A stretch of 51,084 nt of DNA from positions 1 to 51,084 of the forward strand of contig JAOUNA010000004.1 of assembly GCA_029881215.1 (NCBI GenBank). Direction: 5' to 3'. Both the position numbers and the translations under genes were made by a program. The DNA is from Myxococcales bacterium (GTDB lineage Bacteria > Myxococcota_A > UBA9160 > SMWR01). Of the stretch, positions 26,312 to 36,271 are shown piece by piece. The notes under the pieces are model-generated. The model worked only from the letters and a program-made list of their open reading frames with translations, ran no database searches and was not told where the DNA came from. Position 1 is the stretch's first letter. The number at the start of each line of letters is the position of its first letter.

Positions 26312-27346
26312 TCAACGCGCCGCGTGCTCCGCCCACCACGCGTCGAGCGCGGGCAGGAAGTAGCGCAGGCGCACCTTCTTGAACTCGCGCTCGCTGAAGA
26401 GCACCGCGTAGTCGCCGATGCCGGTCTCGCACGCGAGTCGCGCGGCCAGCTCGTGGCAGCTCTGGCGGTCGGGCCCGTGCGTCATGCTGTAGAGCGTGTA
26501 GGGAAATCCTTCGATCGGATTGCGCGCGTAGCAGTGGCTCACCTCGGGGGCTCGCGCGAGCTGCAGGCCCACCCTCGGGATGTCAGCCTCGGGAACGCGC
26601 CACACCACCATGCCGTTCTCGCGCACGCCGAGCTTGCGGTGGCGCAGCGTGCCCACGTAGCGGCGGATCGCCCCGCCGAGGTGACGCTGTGCGAAGGCGA
26701 GCAAGGCGTCCGCGGATACGCCGGCGTCCTCCGCGAGTGACTCGAAGGGGCGCGCGAGCATGGGAAGCGGTGTCTGCAGCGCGCGCAGCTGCCGCACGGC
26801 GTTCTCCGAGAGTGCGAGGGGCTCCACCGCCGCGGTCGGCGCGAGCGCCGACTGGTTGCGCAGCGTCTCCGGGTCGAAGTTCACGCCGATCTTGAAGACG
26901 TGGCTGCGGCGCAGCGCGTGGAAGCTGCGCACGCCGGTCTCGCGCGCGAGCAGCTCGAGCGTGGCGTCGAGGCCCATCTCGTGGGGCACCGCCAGCGTGA
27001 ACCAGAGGTTGTAGGCGTGGTCGCGCAGGTAGTTGTGGGTGACCGTCGGGTGGCCGTTGACCACCGCGACCACCGCGTCGAGGCGCGACGCCGGCACGCT
27101 GCCCGCCACCAGCGCGCTGTCGTAGCCGAGCGCGCCGCCCTCGAGCACCGCCGAGATCTCGCGCAGCACGCCGCTCTCGCACCAGGTGCGCAGCTGCTCG
27201 AGCACCTCGTCTTCGCCGAGCCCGAGCTCTGCGCCGAGCCGCGCAAAGGGCCTCTCTGCGAACGGCACGTTCGTCTGGATGGCACGCATCAGCGCGTTGT
27301 GCGCGCTCTCCGCTGCCCGCTCGACCGCGGCCCGCGCCCGCGTCAC
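26312..27346 (-). CDS. Single-chain siroheme decarboxylase (two fused AhbA/B / NirDLGH Lrp-like units)
   Basis: Two tandem HTH+RAM-like units: VPFAERPFARLGAELGLGEDEVLEQLR...REISAVLEGGALGYDS, and LPMLARPFESLAEDAGVSADALL...IRRYVGTLRHRKLGVRENGMVVWRVP. GTG start overlaps nirF stop. Confidence 0.9.
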   Translation of the reverse strand: MTRARAAVERAAESAHNALMRAIQTNVPFAERPFARLGAELGLGEDEVLEQLRTWCESGVLREISAVLEGGALGYDSALVAGSVPASRLDAVVAVVNGHPTVTHNYLRDHAYNLWFTLAVPHEMGLDATLELLARETGVRSFHALRRSHVFKIGVNFDPETLRNQSALAPTAAVEPLALSENAVRQLRALQTPLPMLARPFESLAEDAGVSADALLAFAQRHLGGAIRRYVGTLRHRKLGVRENGMVVWRVPEADIPRVGLQLARAPEVSHCYARNPIEGFPYTLYSMTHGPDRQSCHELAARLACETGIGDYAVLFSEREFKKVRLRYFLPALDAWWAEHAAR

Positions 27347-28536
27347 AGGCCGATCCGGAAGGCCCGCCACACGCCGAAGATGCCGGAGGGCGAGGCGAGC
27401 GTCTGCTCGTCTTCGATGCGGTGCGTGCTCGCGTTGACGAGAAAGAGCCGGTCGGCGCCGTTGGCGCTGATCAGCACGTGGGAGCCGCGCGGCGTGAAGT
27501 CCATGTGGTAGATGCGCTTGCCCACCTCGAAGCTGTGCGTCACCTCGAGGCGCTCGGTGTCGACGATCTGCACGAAGGCGTCGTCCTCCTCGCCCGAGAA
27601 GCTCACCCACACCTCGCGCTCGGTCGGCGAGCGCACGGCGTAGACCGGGTGGCCGCGCAGCGGAATCGAGCGGGCGAAGCGCCAGCTGCTCCGGTCCAGC
27701 ACGGCGAGACGATCCTCGCCCACCAGCGGCACGAAGATCCACGGCCCCGCCACCGCCCAGGACGCCATGTGCGGCAGCTTGACGGGCACGTCGCGGTCGA
27801 AGGCGCGCTCGGGGTCGCGCAGCGACACCTCGCGCACGCCCGCTTCGGGCCGGGCGAGGTCGAGCACGGAGACGCGCTCCGAGCCGATGTGCCCGACCAC
27901 GTAGTAGCGGCCGTCGGGCGTGATCATGGCGTCGTAGGGCGCGTCCTGCGGCGTGGGGATGCGGTGCTCGATGGGGAAGTCGGGCCGGGACGCGTCGATC
28001 ACCCAGATCTCGGCGCCCTCGATCAGCACGCAGACGAAACGGTTGCCGGGCGCATCGACGATGCCCGTGACGCGCGAGGTGAGCTGCTGGCCGTCGCGGC
28101 TGAAGCGCGCCGGCTGTCGCTTCAAGAGCTCGAGACTGCGCGCGTCGACGAACGTCACGCCGCCGGGCACGTACTCGGCCGTGGCGATCACTCGGCCGTC
28201 CTGGCTGATGGCGTTGTCGATCGAATTCTCGGAGCTCATCACCACGCCCGCGCGCTCGAGACGCTCGAGATCGATGCGGCTCAGCTGCCCGCTGCGCGTG
28301 GCCAGGTAGCCGTAGCGCAGATCCGGCGAGAAGATCATCGTCGCGTGGCGCAGATCGCCGAGATCCGTGATGCGCTTGGGCAGCAGCTTGCGCTCGAGGT
28401 AATCGTAGACGGCGAGACTCCCCGAGGCGCGCTGCACCACGAAGACCCGCGATCCCAGGCCCTGCGCCTGTGCCGCAGCGGCGCACAGCAGAAGCAATGC
28501 CAGGCTCGCGCATGCGAGCGCGGCGGCGCGTCGCAT
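27343..28536 (-). CDS. nirF: Heme d1 biosynthesis protein NirF (d1-type beta-propeller, exported)
   Basis: FVVQRASGSLAVYDYLERKLLPKRITDLGDLRHATMIFSPDLRYGYLATRSGQLSRIDL; signal peptide; between nirDL-like and nirJ genes. Confidence 0.92.
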   Translation of the reverse strand: MRRAAALACASLALLLLCAAAAQAQGLGSRVFVVQRASGSLAVYDYLERKLLPKRITDLGDLRHATMIFSPDLRYGYLATRSGQLSRIDLERLERAGVVMSSENSIDNAISQDGRVIATAEYVPGGVTFVDARSLELLKRQPARFSRDGQQLTSRVTGIVDAPGNRFVCVLIEGAEIWVIDASRPDFPIEHRIPTPQDAPYDAMITPDGRYYVVGHIGSERVSVLDLARPEAGVREVSLRDPERAFDRDVPVKLPHMASWAVAGPWIFVPLVGEDRLAVLDRSSWRFARSIPLRGHPVYAVRSPTEREVWVSFSGEEDDAFVQIVDTERLEVTHSFEVGKRIYHMDFTPRGSHVLISANGADRLFLVNASTHRIEDEQTLASPSGIFGVWRAFRIGL

Positions 28537-29738
28537 CAGGCCACCTCGCTCGCGACGCGCTCGCCCGGTGCGGTGCCCACGCCGATCTCAGCGTCCTCCA
28601 TCACGCAGGCCGGATCCGACGCCCAGGCGTCCCGGTGATGGGCGAGGGCGCGCTCGCGGTGCGAGCCGCGACACAGCACCCGCTCCGCGCACTCCGCGCA
28701 GCGCCCCTGGATGAAGTCGAGCCGGCGGCGCAGCTGCTCGCGCAGCGGGTGCTCGAGGATGGCGGCGAACTTCTGCTGGCGCAGATCTCCCAGCACCGCA
28801 GAGCGCCAGAACTGGTCGGGGTGCACGCGACCGCGCGAATCGATGTTCAGGATCTTCTCGCCCGCCGAATTCCCGCCCCGCGCGAGCAGCAGGGCGCGGA
28901 CGCGCGCGGCGGCGCCCGCTCCGTAGCGGCGCTCGATCCAGCGCAGCAGGAATACGCCATCGGAGTCGTTCGAGCCCGTCACGATGCGCAGCTCGCTCTG
29001 CGCCTTGCGCAAACTCTCCGCGATCTCGAAGACGCGCTCGAGAATCGCGCGCACGGCGGCGCGGGCCAGGTCGTCGTCGGCTACGTGGAAGCCGCGTCCC
29101 GAGTAGAGCAGGTGGGAGAGGTAGAAGCGATCCGCCGCGAGGTCCCCGGCCAGAGCGATCATGGCCTCGATCTGGTCCGCGTTGCGGCGGGTGAGCGTCG
29201 TGCGCAGCCCCGTACGCATGCCGGCGGCCTTGGCGCAGCGCAGTCCGCGCACGGCTGCCGCGTGGCCGCCGTCGAGACCGCGGTAGTCGTCGTTGAAGGA
29301 CGGAATCCCGTCGATGCTGATGCCCACGTAGGCGACACCGGACGCCGCCAGGCGCTCGGCGCGGCGCTCGTCGATGCACACGCCGTTGCTGGAGAGCTGC
29401 GGCGAGATGCCCAGCGCCGATGCTAGGGCGAGCAATTCGAACAGGTCGGGCCGCAGCAGCGGCTCTCCGCCGCTGAAGATGACCACGCGCACGCCGCACG
29501 CCGCCAGCTGCTCGAGCAGGTCGCATGCCTCCGCGGTCGTGAGGTCGGTGGGGGAGGGCGAGGAGACCGCCGCCGCGTAGCAGTGCGGGCAGGTCATGTT
29601 GCAGTGCATGCACACGTTCCAGATCACCACGGGCGCCGCAGCGGAGGAGCCGGCGAAGCGCGCAGGGGCGCGGGAGCGCACGTCGCTGTCGCTCGTGTGC
29701 TCACTGGCAATCTCGAGGAAGTCACTGACGGGAATCAT
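28536..29738 (-). CDS. nirJ: Heme d1 biosynthesis radical SAM protein NirJ
   Basis: WNVCMHCNMTCPHCYAAA radical SAM motif; SGGEPLLRPDLFEL; C-terminal C-x2-C SPASM-like region (GRCAECAERVLCRGSHRERAL). Confidence 0.92.
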   Translation of the reverse strand: MIPVSDFLEIASEHTSDSDVRSRAPARFAGSSAAAPVVIWNVCMHCNMTCPHCYAAAVSSPSPTDLTTAEACDLLEQLAACGVRVVIFSGGEPLLRPDLFELLALASALGISPQLSSNGVCIDERRAERLAASGVAYVGISIDGIPSFNDDYRGLDGGHAAAVRGLRCAKAAGMRTGLRTTLTRRNADQIEAMIALAGDLAADRFYLSHLLYSGRGFHVADDDLARAAVRAILERVFEIAESLRKAQSELRIVTGSNDSDGVFLLRWIERRYGAGAAARVRALLLARGGNSAGEKILNIDSRGRVHPDQFWRSAVLGDLRQQKFAAILEHPLREQLRRRLDFIQGRCAECAERVLCRGSHRERALAHHRDAWASDPACVMEDAEIGVGTAPGERVASEVA

Positions 29739-29806
29739 TTCGGCCTCTCCGCCGCGCGCAGCATAGCCCAGCCTCCCGCTGGGATTGTCCGCCCCGCTCG
29801 GCGCGG

Positions 29807-31312
29807 ATGGCGCCGCGCCGCTTGACCGGGGGCATGCGATGCCTCAGAGTCGGCCCCTTCGGGAGGCCGGACTTGATCGCGCGCACATCGCTCGGGCTCG
29901 TCCTCGTCGCCAGCGCCGCGGCGCTCGGCGCCGAGTTGGCGCCCGCAGCGGCGCCCGAGCTGACGCGCACGCTGTATCTGCAGCACTGCGCCGCCTGTCA
30001 CGGCGCGCGGCGCTACGGTGGCACTGCGCCGCCGCTCGGTCCGGACGCGCTGGCGCGCAAGAGCGATGAGACATTGCTCGCGACGATCCGGGACGGGCTG
30101 CCGAACACGCAGATGCCCGCGTTTGGCGCCAGCGTCACGCCGGAGCAGGCGCGCGCTCTGGTGCGGCTGCTGCGCGAGCCCCTGCCGGAGATGCGCTGGA
30201 CGCTGCACGACATTGCCGCGAGTCGCGTGGCGGAACGCGGCGAGCCGCACCCGTTGCCCGCCGGCGTCCGGCGCGAGAATCTGACGCTCGTGGTGGAGCG
30301 GGGCCGCAGCAGCGTTTCCGTCCTCGACGGAGACACGCTGCGCGAGCTGGATCGGTTCCCGGCGCGGAATCTCCACGGCGGCATCAAGTTCGACCGCCAC
30401 TGGAGCAGCGCCTTCGCGGTGACGCGCGACGGCACCGCCCTCGCGTACGACCTCGTGCGCGGCGTGTTGCGCGCGACGGCCGTGGTCGGCGTGAACACGC
30501 GCAACGTGGCCATCTCTCCGGACGGCGACTTCGTCGCCGTGGCCAATCAGCTCCCCGCTGGACTGGTGCTCCTCGACGGCGAGCTGCGGCCGCTCGCGGC
30601 GTTCGCCTTCGAAGGGCAGCCGAGCGGCGTGTACGCCCTGCCGGGCGGGGATCGCTTCGCGCTGGCCATGCGGGACGTTCCGGTGCTGCATCTCGTGCGG
30701 ATTCCCTCGCTCGATCTGGAAACCGTCTCGCTCCCCGAGCCCTTCGAAGATTTCATCTTCGTGCCGGGGACACAGCGGATTGTGGCGAGCTCACGCGCGG
30801 GCGAGCGCCTCTTGCTCTACGACTTCGGCAAGCGCGAGGTGCTCGCGTCGCTCGAGACGCAGGGGCTCCCGCATCTCTTCTCGGCGTGCTTCTTCCGGCG
30901 GGGCGGCGTGCTCCACGCGGCCTTCAACCACATCGGCGTGCCCCGCCTCTCGATCGTCGACGTCGAGGCCTTCGAGATTCGCCAGGAGATCGCGCTGCGC
31001 GGATCGGGATATTTCGCGAGAACGCACCCGGCAACGCCGTACATCTGGGTCGACACCAACACCGAGACCGTGCAGTTGGTGGACAAGCGGAGTCTCGCGC
31101 TCGCGGAGCACTCGCTGACGCCCGCACCGGGAAAGAAGGCGATGCACGTGGAGTTCACGGCGGAGGGCGACAAGGCCTTCGTGAGCGTCTGGCACCCGGA
31201 AGGCGCCGTGGTGGTCTACGATTCCAGCAGTCTCGAAGAGCTGGCGCGACTTCCCTATGCGATGCCGGTCGGCAAGTACAATGCCGCGAGCAAGACGCGC
31301 CTGCTCGAGTGA
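29807..31312 (+). CDS. nirN: NirN-like c-type cytochrome with d1-type propeller
   Basis: CAACH heme c motif N-terminal, then ENLTLVVERGRSSVSVLDGDTLRELDRFPARNLHGGIKFD; ends MPVGKYNAASKTRLLE. Start may be 29834. Confidence 0.85.
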   Translation: MAPRRLTGGMRCLRVGPFGRPDLIARTSLGLVLVASAAALGAELAPAAAPELTRTLYLQHCAACHGARRYGGTAPPLGPDALARKSDETLLATIRDGLPNTQMPAFGASVTPEQARALVRLLREPLPEMRWTLHDIAASRVAERGEPHPLPAGVRRENLTLVVERGRSSVSVLDGDTLRELDRFPARNLHGGIKFDRHWSSAFAVTRDGTALAYDLVRGVLRATAVVGVNTRNVAISPDGDFVAVANQLPAGLVLLDGELRPLAAFAFEGQPSGVYALPGGDRFALAMRDVPVLHLVRIPSLDLETVSLPEPFEDFIFVPGTQRIVASSRAGERLLLYDFGKREVLASLETQGLPHLFSACFFRRGGVLHAAFNHIGVPRLSIVDVEAFEIRQEIALRGSGYFARTHPATPYIWVDTNTETVQLVDKRSLALAEHSLTPAPGKKAMHVEFTAEGDKAFVSVWHPEGAVVVYDSSSLEELARLPYAMPVGKYNAASKTRLLE

Positions 31313-31341
31313 GGCGCTTTCAGCGCGCGGAGGTCGCAGCC

Positions 31342-31812
31342 ATGAGAGATGTATTCCGAAGACACGGGTCTCGACGAAACGCAGTGCGGCGCTGGACGCC
31401 GGGGGCGGCGCTCGTCGCCAGCCTCGCGATGGCGCATGTGTCGCCCGCGTTCGCGCGACCGGACGTCCCCGACGAGATTGCGTCCAAGCCGAACCCCGCG
31501 GTTCTGGACGGAGACGAAGTTCGTTACTACGAGCGGCAGTATCGGGGCAAGTGCGCGCGCTGTCACGGCGCCGACGGATCCGGCGGCGGCGAAGAGGCGG
31601 CCGCGCAGGCGGTGCCGCCCGCGAACTTCACGGACGCCGCCTTCATGGCGAGTCGCAGCGACGGGCAGTTCTTCTACCAGATCCTGATGGGGGGCGGCAC
31701 GCGCTGTGCGATGCCGGCCTTCGGGCCGGAATCCGATTCCGGCTGGAGCGAAGAGAAGATCTGGCACATGGTCGCGTTCGTGCGCCGCTTTGCCGCGACG
31801 CCGGCGCATTAG
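31342..31812 (+). CDS. Exported class I-type cytochrome c
   Basis: Signal peptide; YRGKCARCHGADGSGGG...GGGTRCAMPAFGPESDSGWSEEKIWHMVAFVR. Confidence 0.85.
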   Translation: MRDVFRRHGSRRNAVRRWTPGAALVASLAMAHVSPAFARPDVPDEIASKPNPAVLDGDEVRYYERQYRGKCARCHGADGSGGGEEAAAQAVPPANFTDAAFMASRSDGQFFYQILMGGGTRCAMPAFGPESDSGWSEEKIWHMVAFVRRFAATPAH

Positions 31813-31838
31813 CGCGCCATCGACGGCGCGGCGCGCTA
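31810..31838. terminator. Bidirectional hairpin embedding both convergent stop codons
   Basis: TAGCGCGCC-n11-GGCGCGCTA; the TAG arms are the stops of 31342..31812(+) and napB(-). Confidence 0.55.
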
Positions 31839-32375
31839 CTTCTTGGCCTCGCGCTTCACCGCCACGAAGGTACTGGCCGGCGTCGAGACATTCGTCGCCT
31901 GCGGCGTGTGACACATCACGCAGTTGTAGCGCGTGCCGGGAACATCCTTTGTGGCGCGGTAGCTCCGAATCACCCAGGCCATCGGATTTCCCTTCTCGCC
32001 CGGGCCCATCACCGCGCGCTGGAAGTGGCTCTTCGGAAGCGGCGCATCGTCCGCGCTCGTCGCGTTGTCCGGGTGGTGGCAGTTCAGGCATTCGTTGTCG
32101 TTGGCCGTGATCGGCAGCATGTCGGCCACCGAGTGTGGAATCTGAGGCGGAGCATCCGGAAAGGCGCGCTCGAGCCGGGTGGACTCTCCGGCGTCGGTCT
32201 CCGGATACAGCGGGATGGCCTGATTCGACAGCTCGGCGAGGTCCGCGTCGCGGAAGTACACGTCGAGACCGTCGTCTACCTCTCCGGCCTGGCTCTGCAG
32301 CGCGGATCCCAGCGCCAGCACGATCGAGAGCGCGAGGATTCCGTGCCACCGGTTGGGCTGCAATGAGCGGTGCAT
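31836..32375 (-). CDS. napB: NapB, diheme cytochrome c subunit of periplasmic nitrate reductase
   Basis: Signal peptide; two CxxCH (CLNCH, CVMCH); PPQIPHSVADMLPITANDNECLNCHHP typical of NapB. Confidence 0.92.
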   Translation of the reverse strand: MHRSLQPNRWHGILALSIVLALGSALQSQAGEVDDGLDVYFRDADLAELSNQAIPLYPETDAGESTRLERAFPDAPPQIPHSVADMLPITANDNECLNCHHPDNATSADDAPLPKSHFQRAVMGPGEKGNPMAWVIRSYRATKDVPGTRYNCVMCHTPQATNVSTPASTFVAVKREAKK

Positions 32376-32488
32376 GCTGATCTCCTTCTTGGACTGGATT
32401 CGCTGCGCCTCGGTGTCGGCGCGGCGCGCATCGCGACTTGGTTGTGACGTGCGCTCGTGAATCGGGTCTTGCGCTGTCTCCAGCCAGC

Positions 32489-33283
32489 TCACGGCTCCTC
32501 GATTCCCGTCAGATCGTTCATGTCCCGAAGCACAGCGTCGAGGTGGCTCGCCCAGCTGGGGTGATCGGGCCCCCGCTGCGGCGCCGTGAAGTCCACGGTT
32601 CGGCGCGTCCCGCGCGCCGCGTCGGGACGAGCCTCTTCCTCGGCTCGTGGTCGGGCGAGCGCAGTGGGCAGCACGCGGATGGCCGCTTCGTCGAGAATGC
32701 ACGCGTGCTCGCAGCGGCCGCAGCCGGTGCAGTGATCCGCGTCCACCAGCGGCCGGAATCTCGCGCGATTCTCGGGGGACCGCGCAGCCTGCAGCTCGAG
32801 CCGGAGTGCCCTGCCCGTGAGCGGACACGCCCGGTAGCAGGCTTCGCAGTCCTGTCCGCGGCTGGCGAGACAGCTCTCCGGCGCCACGAGGACGGCGAGG
32901 CCCATGCGCGCATCTGCGATCGCCGTGCGCTTGTCGAGCGCACCGGTCGGACAGGACGCGATGCACGGGGCGTCATCGCACAGGAAGCACGGATTGCGTC
33001 GCGCCTCGAAATAGGGTGCGCCCGGAACGCGTTCGGCTCCGCTGCCCGCCAGGGCGAGCGTGTCGAACGGACAGGCCTCGACACAATCGCCGCAGACCGT
33101 GCAGCGCGCCAGGAATTCGCCCTCCTCGCGCGCCCCCGGTGGGCGCAGCCGGTGCGGGTCGCCGCGCGCCCTGCTGAACGCGCGTGGCGCATCCACGGCG
33201 CGGTCGGCGGCCGGCGTCCCCTGGCGCCTGCGAAACGCGCCCGTCAGCAAGTCGCGCCGCGTGAGCTCGCTGCGCCTGCGCAC
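32489..33283 (-). CDS. napG: NapG/NapF-like ferredoxin-type protein (four 4Fe-4S clusters)
   Basis: CTVCGDCVEACPF, CFLCDDAPCIASCPT, CLASRGQDCEACYRACPL, CTGCGRCEHACIL; twin-arginine-like LTRRDLLTGAF. GTG start two bases from the napA stop. Confidence 0.85.
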   Translation of the reverse strand: MRRRSELTRRDLLTGAFRRRQGTPAADRAVDAPRAFSRARGDPHRLRPPGAREEGEFLARCTVCGDCVEACPFDTLALAGSGAERVPGAPYFEARRNPCFLCDDAPCIASCPTGALDKRTAIADARMGLAVLVAPESCLASRGQDCEACYRACPLTGRALRLELQAARSPENRARFRPLVDADHCTGCGRCEHACILDEAAIRVLPTALARPRAEEEARPDAARGTRRTVDFTAPQRGPDHPSWASHLDAVLRDMNDLTGIEEP

Positions 33284-33285
33284 CG

Positions 33286-35892
33286 CTATGCCTTTCCGAC
33301 CTTCACCGCGCACTTCTTGTAATCCGTCTCCTTCGAGATCGGGCAGGTGGCGTCGAGCGTCAGCTTGTTGATCAGGACGTTCTCGTCGAACCACGGCACG
33401 AAGACGAGTCCGCGCGGCACGCGATCCCTTCCCTGTGTCTCCAGCCGCGCCTTGACCGCGCCGCGCCGCGACTCCAGCAGCACCTCGTCGTTGCGCTTGA
33501 GACCGCGCGCCTCGGCGTCGGCGGGGTGCATGTAGCACTTGGCGTAGGGAACGGCGCGGTTCAGCTCCGGCACGCGCTTGGTCATGGTGCCGGAGTGCCA
33601 GTGCTCGAGCACGCGTCCCGTGCAGAGCCAGAGGTCGTACTCGGCGTCCGGGCTCTCGGCCGGCTCCGCGTAGGGTCGGAAGAAGATCTTCGCCTTGCCC
33701 TTGTGCGAGAACTGCTCTCCGGTCGGACCTCCCGACGGAATCGTCTTGAACGCCTTGCCGTAGAAATTGAAGTCCTCGCCCGACTTGACGTACGGATCGT
33801 ATCCCTCGCGGAAGCGCCACGGCGTCTCGCGCCCGCCGACCACCGGCCAGCGCAGACCGCGGACCCGGTGGTAGGTGTCGAAGTCGGCCAGGTCGTGACC
33901 GTTGCCCTGGCCGAACTGGCGATACTCCTCCCACAGCGCCTTGTGCACGAAGAAGCCCGCGTCTTCGGCGACGTCGTTCGCGTGGCCGTCCGCGATGGGA
34001 TCCGGCCATGCGACCTTCGCGAGTTCCTTGCGGGCGAAGAGCACTTCGTAGAGGGTCTGCTCCGGGTCGTACCCCATCTCGCGCGCACCGGCGAGCACAT
34101 CCGGCAGCTTGCCCTTCTCGAAGCCCTCGACGTCGAGGCCGGGCAGCGGCTGCTCCTTCCAGACCTCCTTCAGCTTGAAGCGCTTGGAGAACTCGAGGAT
34201 CTGCCAGAGGTCGGCCTTGGCTTCGCCCGGGGCCTTCACCTGCTGCCGCCAGTGCTGCGTGCGCCGTTCGGCATTGCCGTAGGCGCCCCACTTCTCGTAG
34301 ATCATCGCGACCGGCAGCACGAGATCCGCCAGCTTGGCGGACACCGTCGGGTAGGCATCCGACACCACGATGAAGTTGTCGCCTTCGCGGGCCGCGCGGA
34401 TCCACTCGTTCGCGTTGGCGAAATCCTGGAAGGGATTGGTGACCATCGCCCAGAAGAAGCGCACCTTTCCGCTGCGCAGATCGCGCACCATCTGCACCGC
34501 GTGCGTTCCCACCTTGGGATTCAGCGTCCCGGAAGGGAGGTGCCAGAGCGCTTCGGTCTCCGCGCGATGTTCGGCATTTCCGACGACGCGGTCGGCCGGC
34601 AGTCGGTGGGCGAAGGTTCCCACCTCGCGCGCCGTGCCGCAGGCCGAGGGCTGTCCGGTGAGCGAGAAGGCGGTGGAGCCGGGCGTTGCGATCTTCCCGG
34701 TGAGGAGATGAATCATGTAGGCCTGCTCGTTCACCCAGGTGCCGCGCGTGTGCTGGTTGAAGCCCATCGTCCAGAGGCTCACCACCTTGCGCTTCGGATC
34801 CGCGTAGAGCTCCGCGAGCGCTACCAGCTTCTCTTCGGGCACGCCGGAGAGCTGGCTCACGTAGGCCGCCGTGTAGGGTGCGAGCTCCTTCGCGAATGTC
34901 TCGAAGGAGATCGACCAATGCGCACCCGCCTTCCCGCGCATCGACTGCCCCGCCTCGCGCGGGTGATCGTCCGGTAGCCCGTAGCCGATGTCGGTGGGTC
35001 CCGCCGCGAAGATGCAGTGCTTGTCGACGAACTTCCGGTTCACGGCGCCCTTCTCCACGATGTGACGCGCGATGAAGTTCATGATCGCGAGGTCGGTCTG
35101 CGGCTTGAAGATCAGCTCGAGATCGGCGCTGTCGCTGCTTCGGTTGGTAAAGGTCGAGAGGTTCACGATCTTCATGTTCGGGTGGGTCAGCTTGCGATCG
35201 ATCACCCGGGACCAGAGCATCGGGTGGCATTCCGCCATGTTGGCGCCCCAGAGGACGGCGGTATCCGTCAGCTCGATGTCGTCGTAGCAGCCCGGCGGCT
35301 CGTCGATGCCGAAGGTCTGGATGAAGGCCGCCACCGCCGAGGCCATGCAGTGCCGGGCGTTGGGGTCGAGGTTGTTCGAGCGCACGCCGCCCTTCATGAA
35401 CTTCGCGGCGGCGTAACCCTCGTCGATGGTGTACTGGCCCGATCCGAAGATGGCGACGCTCGCCGGGCCGTACTCGCCGTAGTACTTCTTGAACCGGGCC
35501 TCCATGACGTCGAAGGCCTGCTTCCAGCTCACCGGCGTGAACTGACCCTGCTTGTGGGGCTTCCCGTCCTTCATGCGCAGCAACGGCTTCGTGAGTCGAT
35601 CCGCGCCGTACATGATCTTCGCGTTGAAGTAGCCCTTGATGCAGTTGAGGCCTCGGTTGACCGGCGATTCGGGGTCGCCCTTGACGGAGACGATGCGCCC
35701 GCCGCTGGTGGCGACCATGATTCCGCAGCCGACCCCGCAGAAGCGGCAGACCGACTTGTCCCACTTCCAGTTGGACTCCTTCTCCCATTGCTCGGCCGCG
35801 GCGCGCGAGGCCTTCGGAACGGAGAACCCCAGGCTGCTCGCCACCGAAGCGGCGACGGCGGTCTTGATGAAATTTCGCCGGGTCTGATCCAT
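33286..35892 (-). CDS. napA: Periplasmic nitrate reductase catalytic subunit NapA
   Basis: TAT signal [70 protein letters not shown] Mo-Cys region. Confidence 0.97.
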   Translation of the reverse strand: MDQTRRNFIKTAVAASVASSLGFSVPKASRAAAEQWEKESNWKWDKSVCRFCGVGCGIMVATSGGRIVSVKGDPESPVNRGLNCIKGYFNAKIMYGADRLTKPLLRMKDGKPHKQGQFTPVSWKQAFDVMEARFKKYYGEYGPASVAIFGSGQYTIDEGYAAAKFMKGGVRSNNLDPNARHCMASAVAAFIQTFGIDEPPGCYDDIELTDTAVLWGANMAECHPMLWSRVIDRKLTHPNMKIVNLSTFTNRSSDSADLELIFKPQTDLAIMNFIARHIVEKGAVNRKFVDKHCIFAAGPTDIGYGLPDDHPREAGQSMRGKAGAHWSISFETFAKELAPYTAAYVSQLSGVPEEKLVALAELYADPKRKVVSLWTMGFNQHTRGTWVNEQAYMIHLLTGKIATPGSTAFSLTGQPSACGTAREVGTFAHRLPADRVVGNAEHRAETEALWHLPSGTLNPKVGTHAVQMVRDLRSGKVRFFWAMVTNPFQDFANANEWIRAAREGDNFIVVSDAYPTVSAKLADLVLPVAMIYEKWGAYGNAERRTQHWRQQVKAPGEAKADLWQILEFSKRFKLKEVWKEQPLPGLDVEGFEKGKLPDVLAGAREMGYDPEQTLYEVLFARKELAKVAWPDPIADGHANDVAEDAGFFVHKALWEEYRQFGQGNGHDLADFDTYHRVRGLRWPVVGGRETPWRFREGYDPYVKSGEDFNFYGKAFKTIPSGGPTGEQFSHKGKAKIFFRPYAEPAESPDAEYDLWLCTGRVLEHWHSGTMTKRVPELNRAVPYAKCYMHPADAEARGLKRNDEVLLESRRGAVKARLETQGRDRVPRGLVFVPWFDENVLINKLTLDATCPISKETDYKKCAVKVGKA

Positions 35893-35905
35893 GCTTGCCT
35901 CCGCG

Positions 35906-36139
35906 CTAAGTGGCTTCGACGCAGTACTGGGCGAGCTCGGCCATCAGGACGCGAGGCAGACCCTGCAACTGCTTGAGTCGTTCGATGCTCTCGTCGACGT
36001 CGGCCGCCTCGATCGTGACGACCAGCCGGCCCGCGGGCTCCGTGTGGTGGACGCTCGCCCACGCAAGACCGTCGACCACCGCGATCGTGGCTGCGAGGTC
36101 TTCGGGCCGACAGGCCATGACGATTCCCGAGATGTTCAC
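35906..36139 (-). CDS. napD: NapD chaperone
   Basis: 77 aa [51 protein letters not shown], immediately upstream of napA. Confidence 0.9.
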   Translation of the reverse strand: MNISGIVMACRPEDLAATIAVVDGLAWASVHHTEPAGRLVVTIEAADVDESIERLKQLQGLPRVLMAELAQYCVEAT

Positions 36140-36271
36140 GCGGACCCGTCCTGGCCGCGAGGCAAACAGGCCCGGGCGAGTGCATGTGCCACGGCGTTCC
36201 GCAATCCAGGCGCTCTGGTTGCGGGCGATGCGGTCGCGAGCGGCATGAAGTGCGTCCAGTCAGGGCAGATT

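Noticed and set aside
33526-34977. Plus-strand 483-aa ORF opposite napA
   Set aside because: Shadow ORF; NapA on the minus strand has full cofactor motifs.
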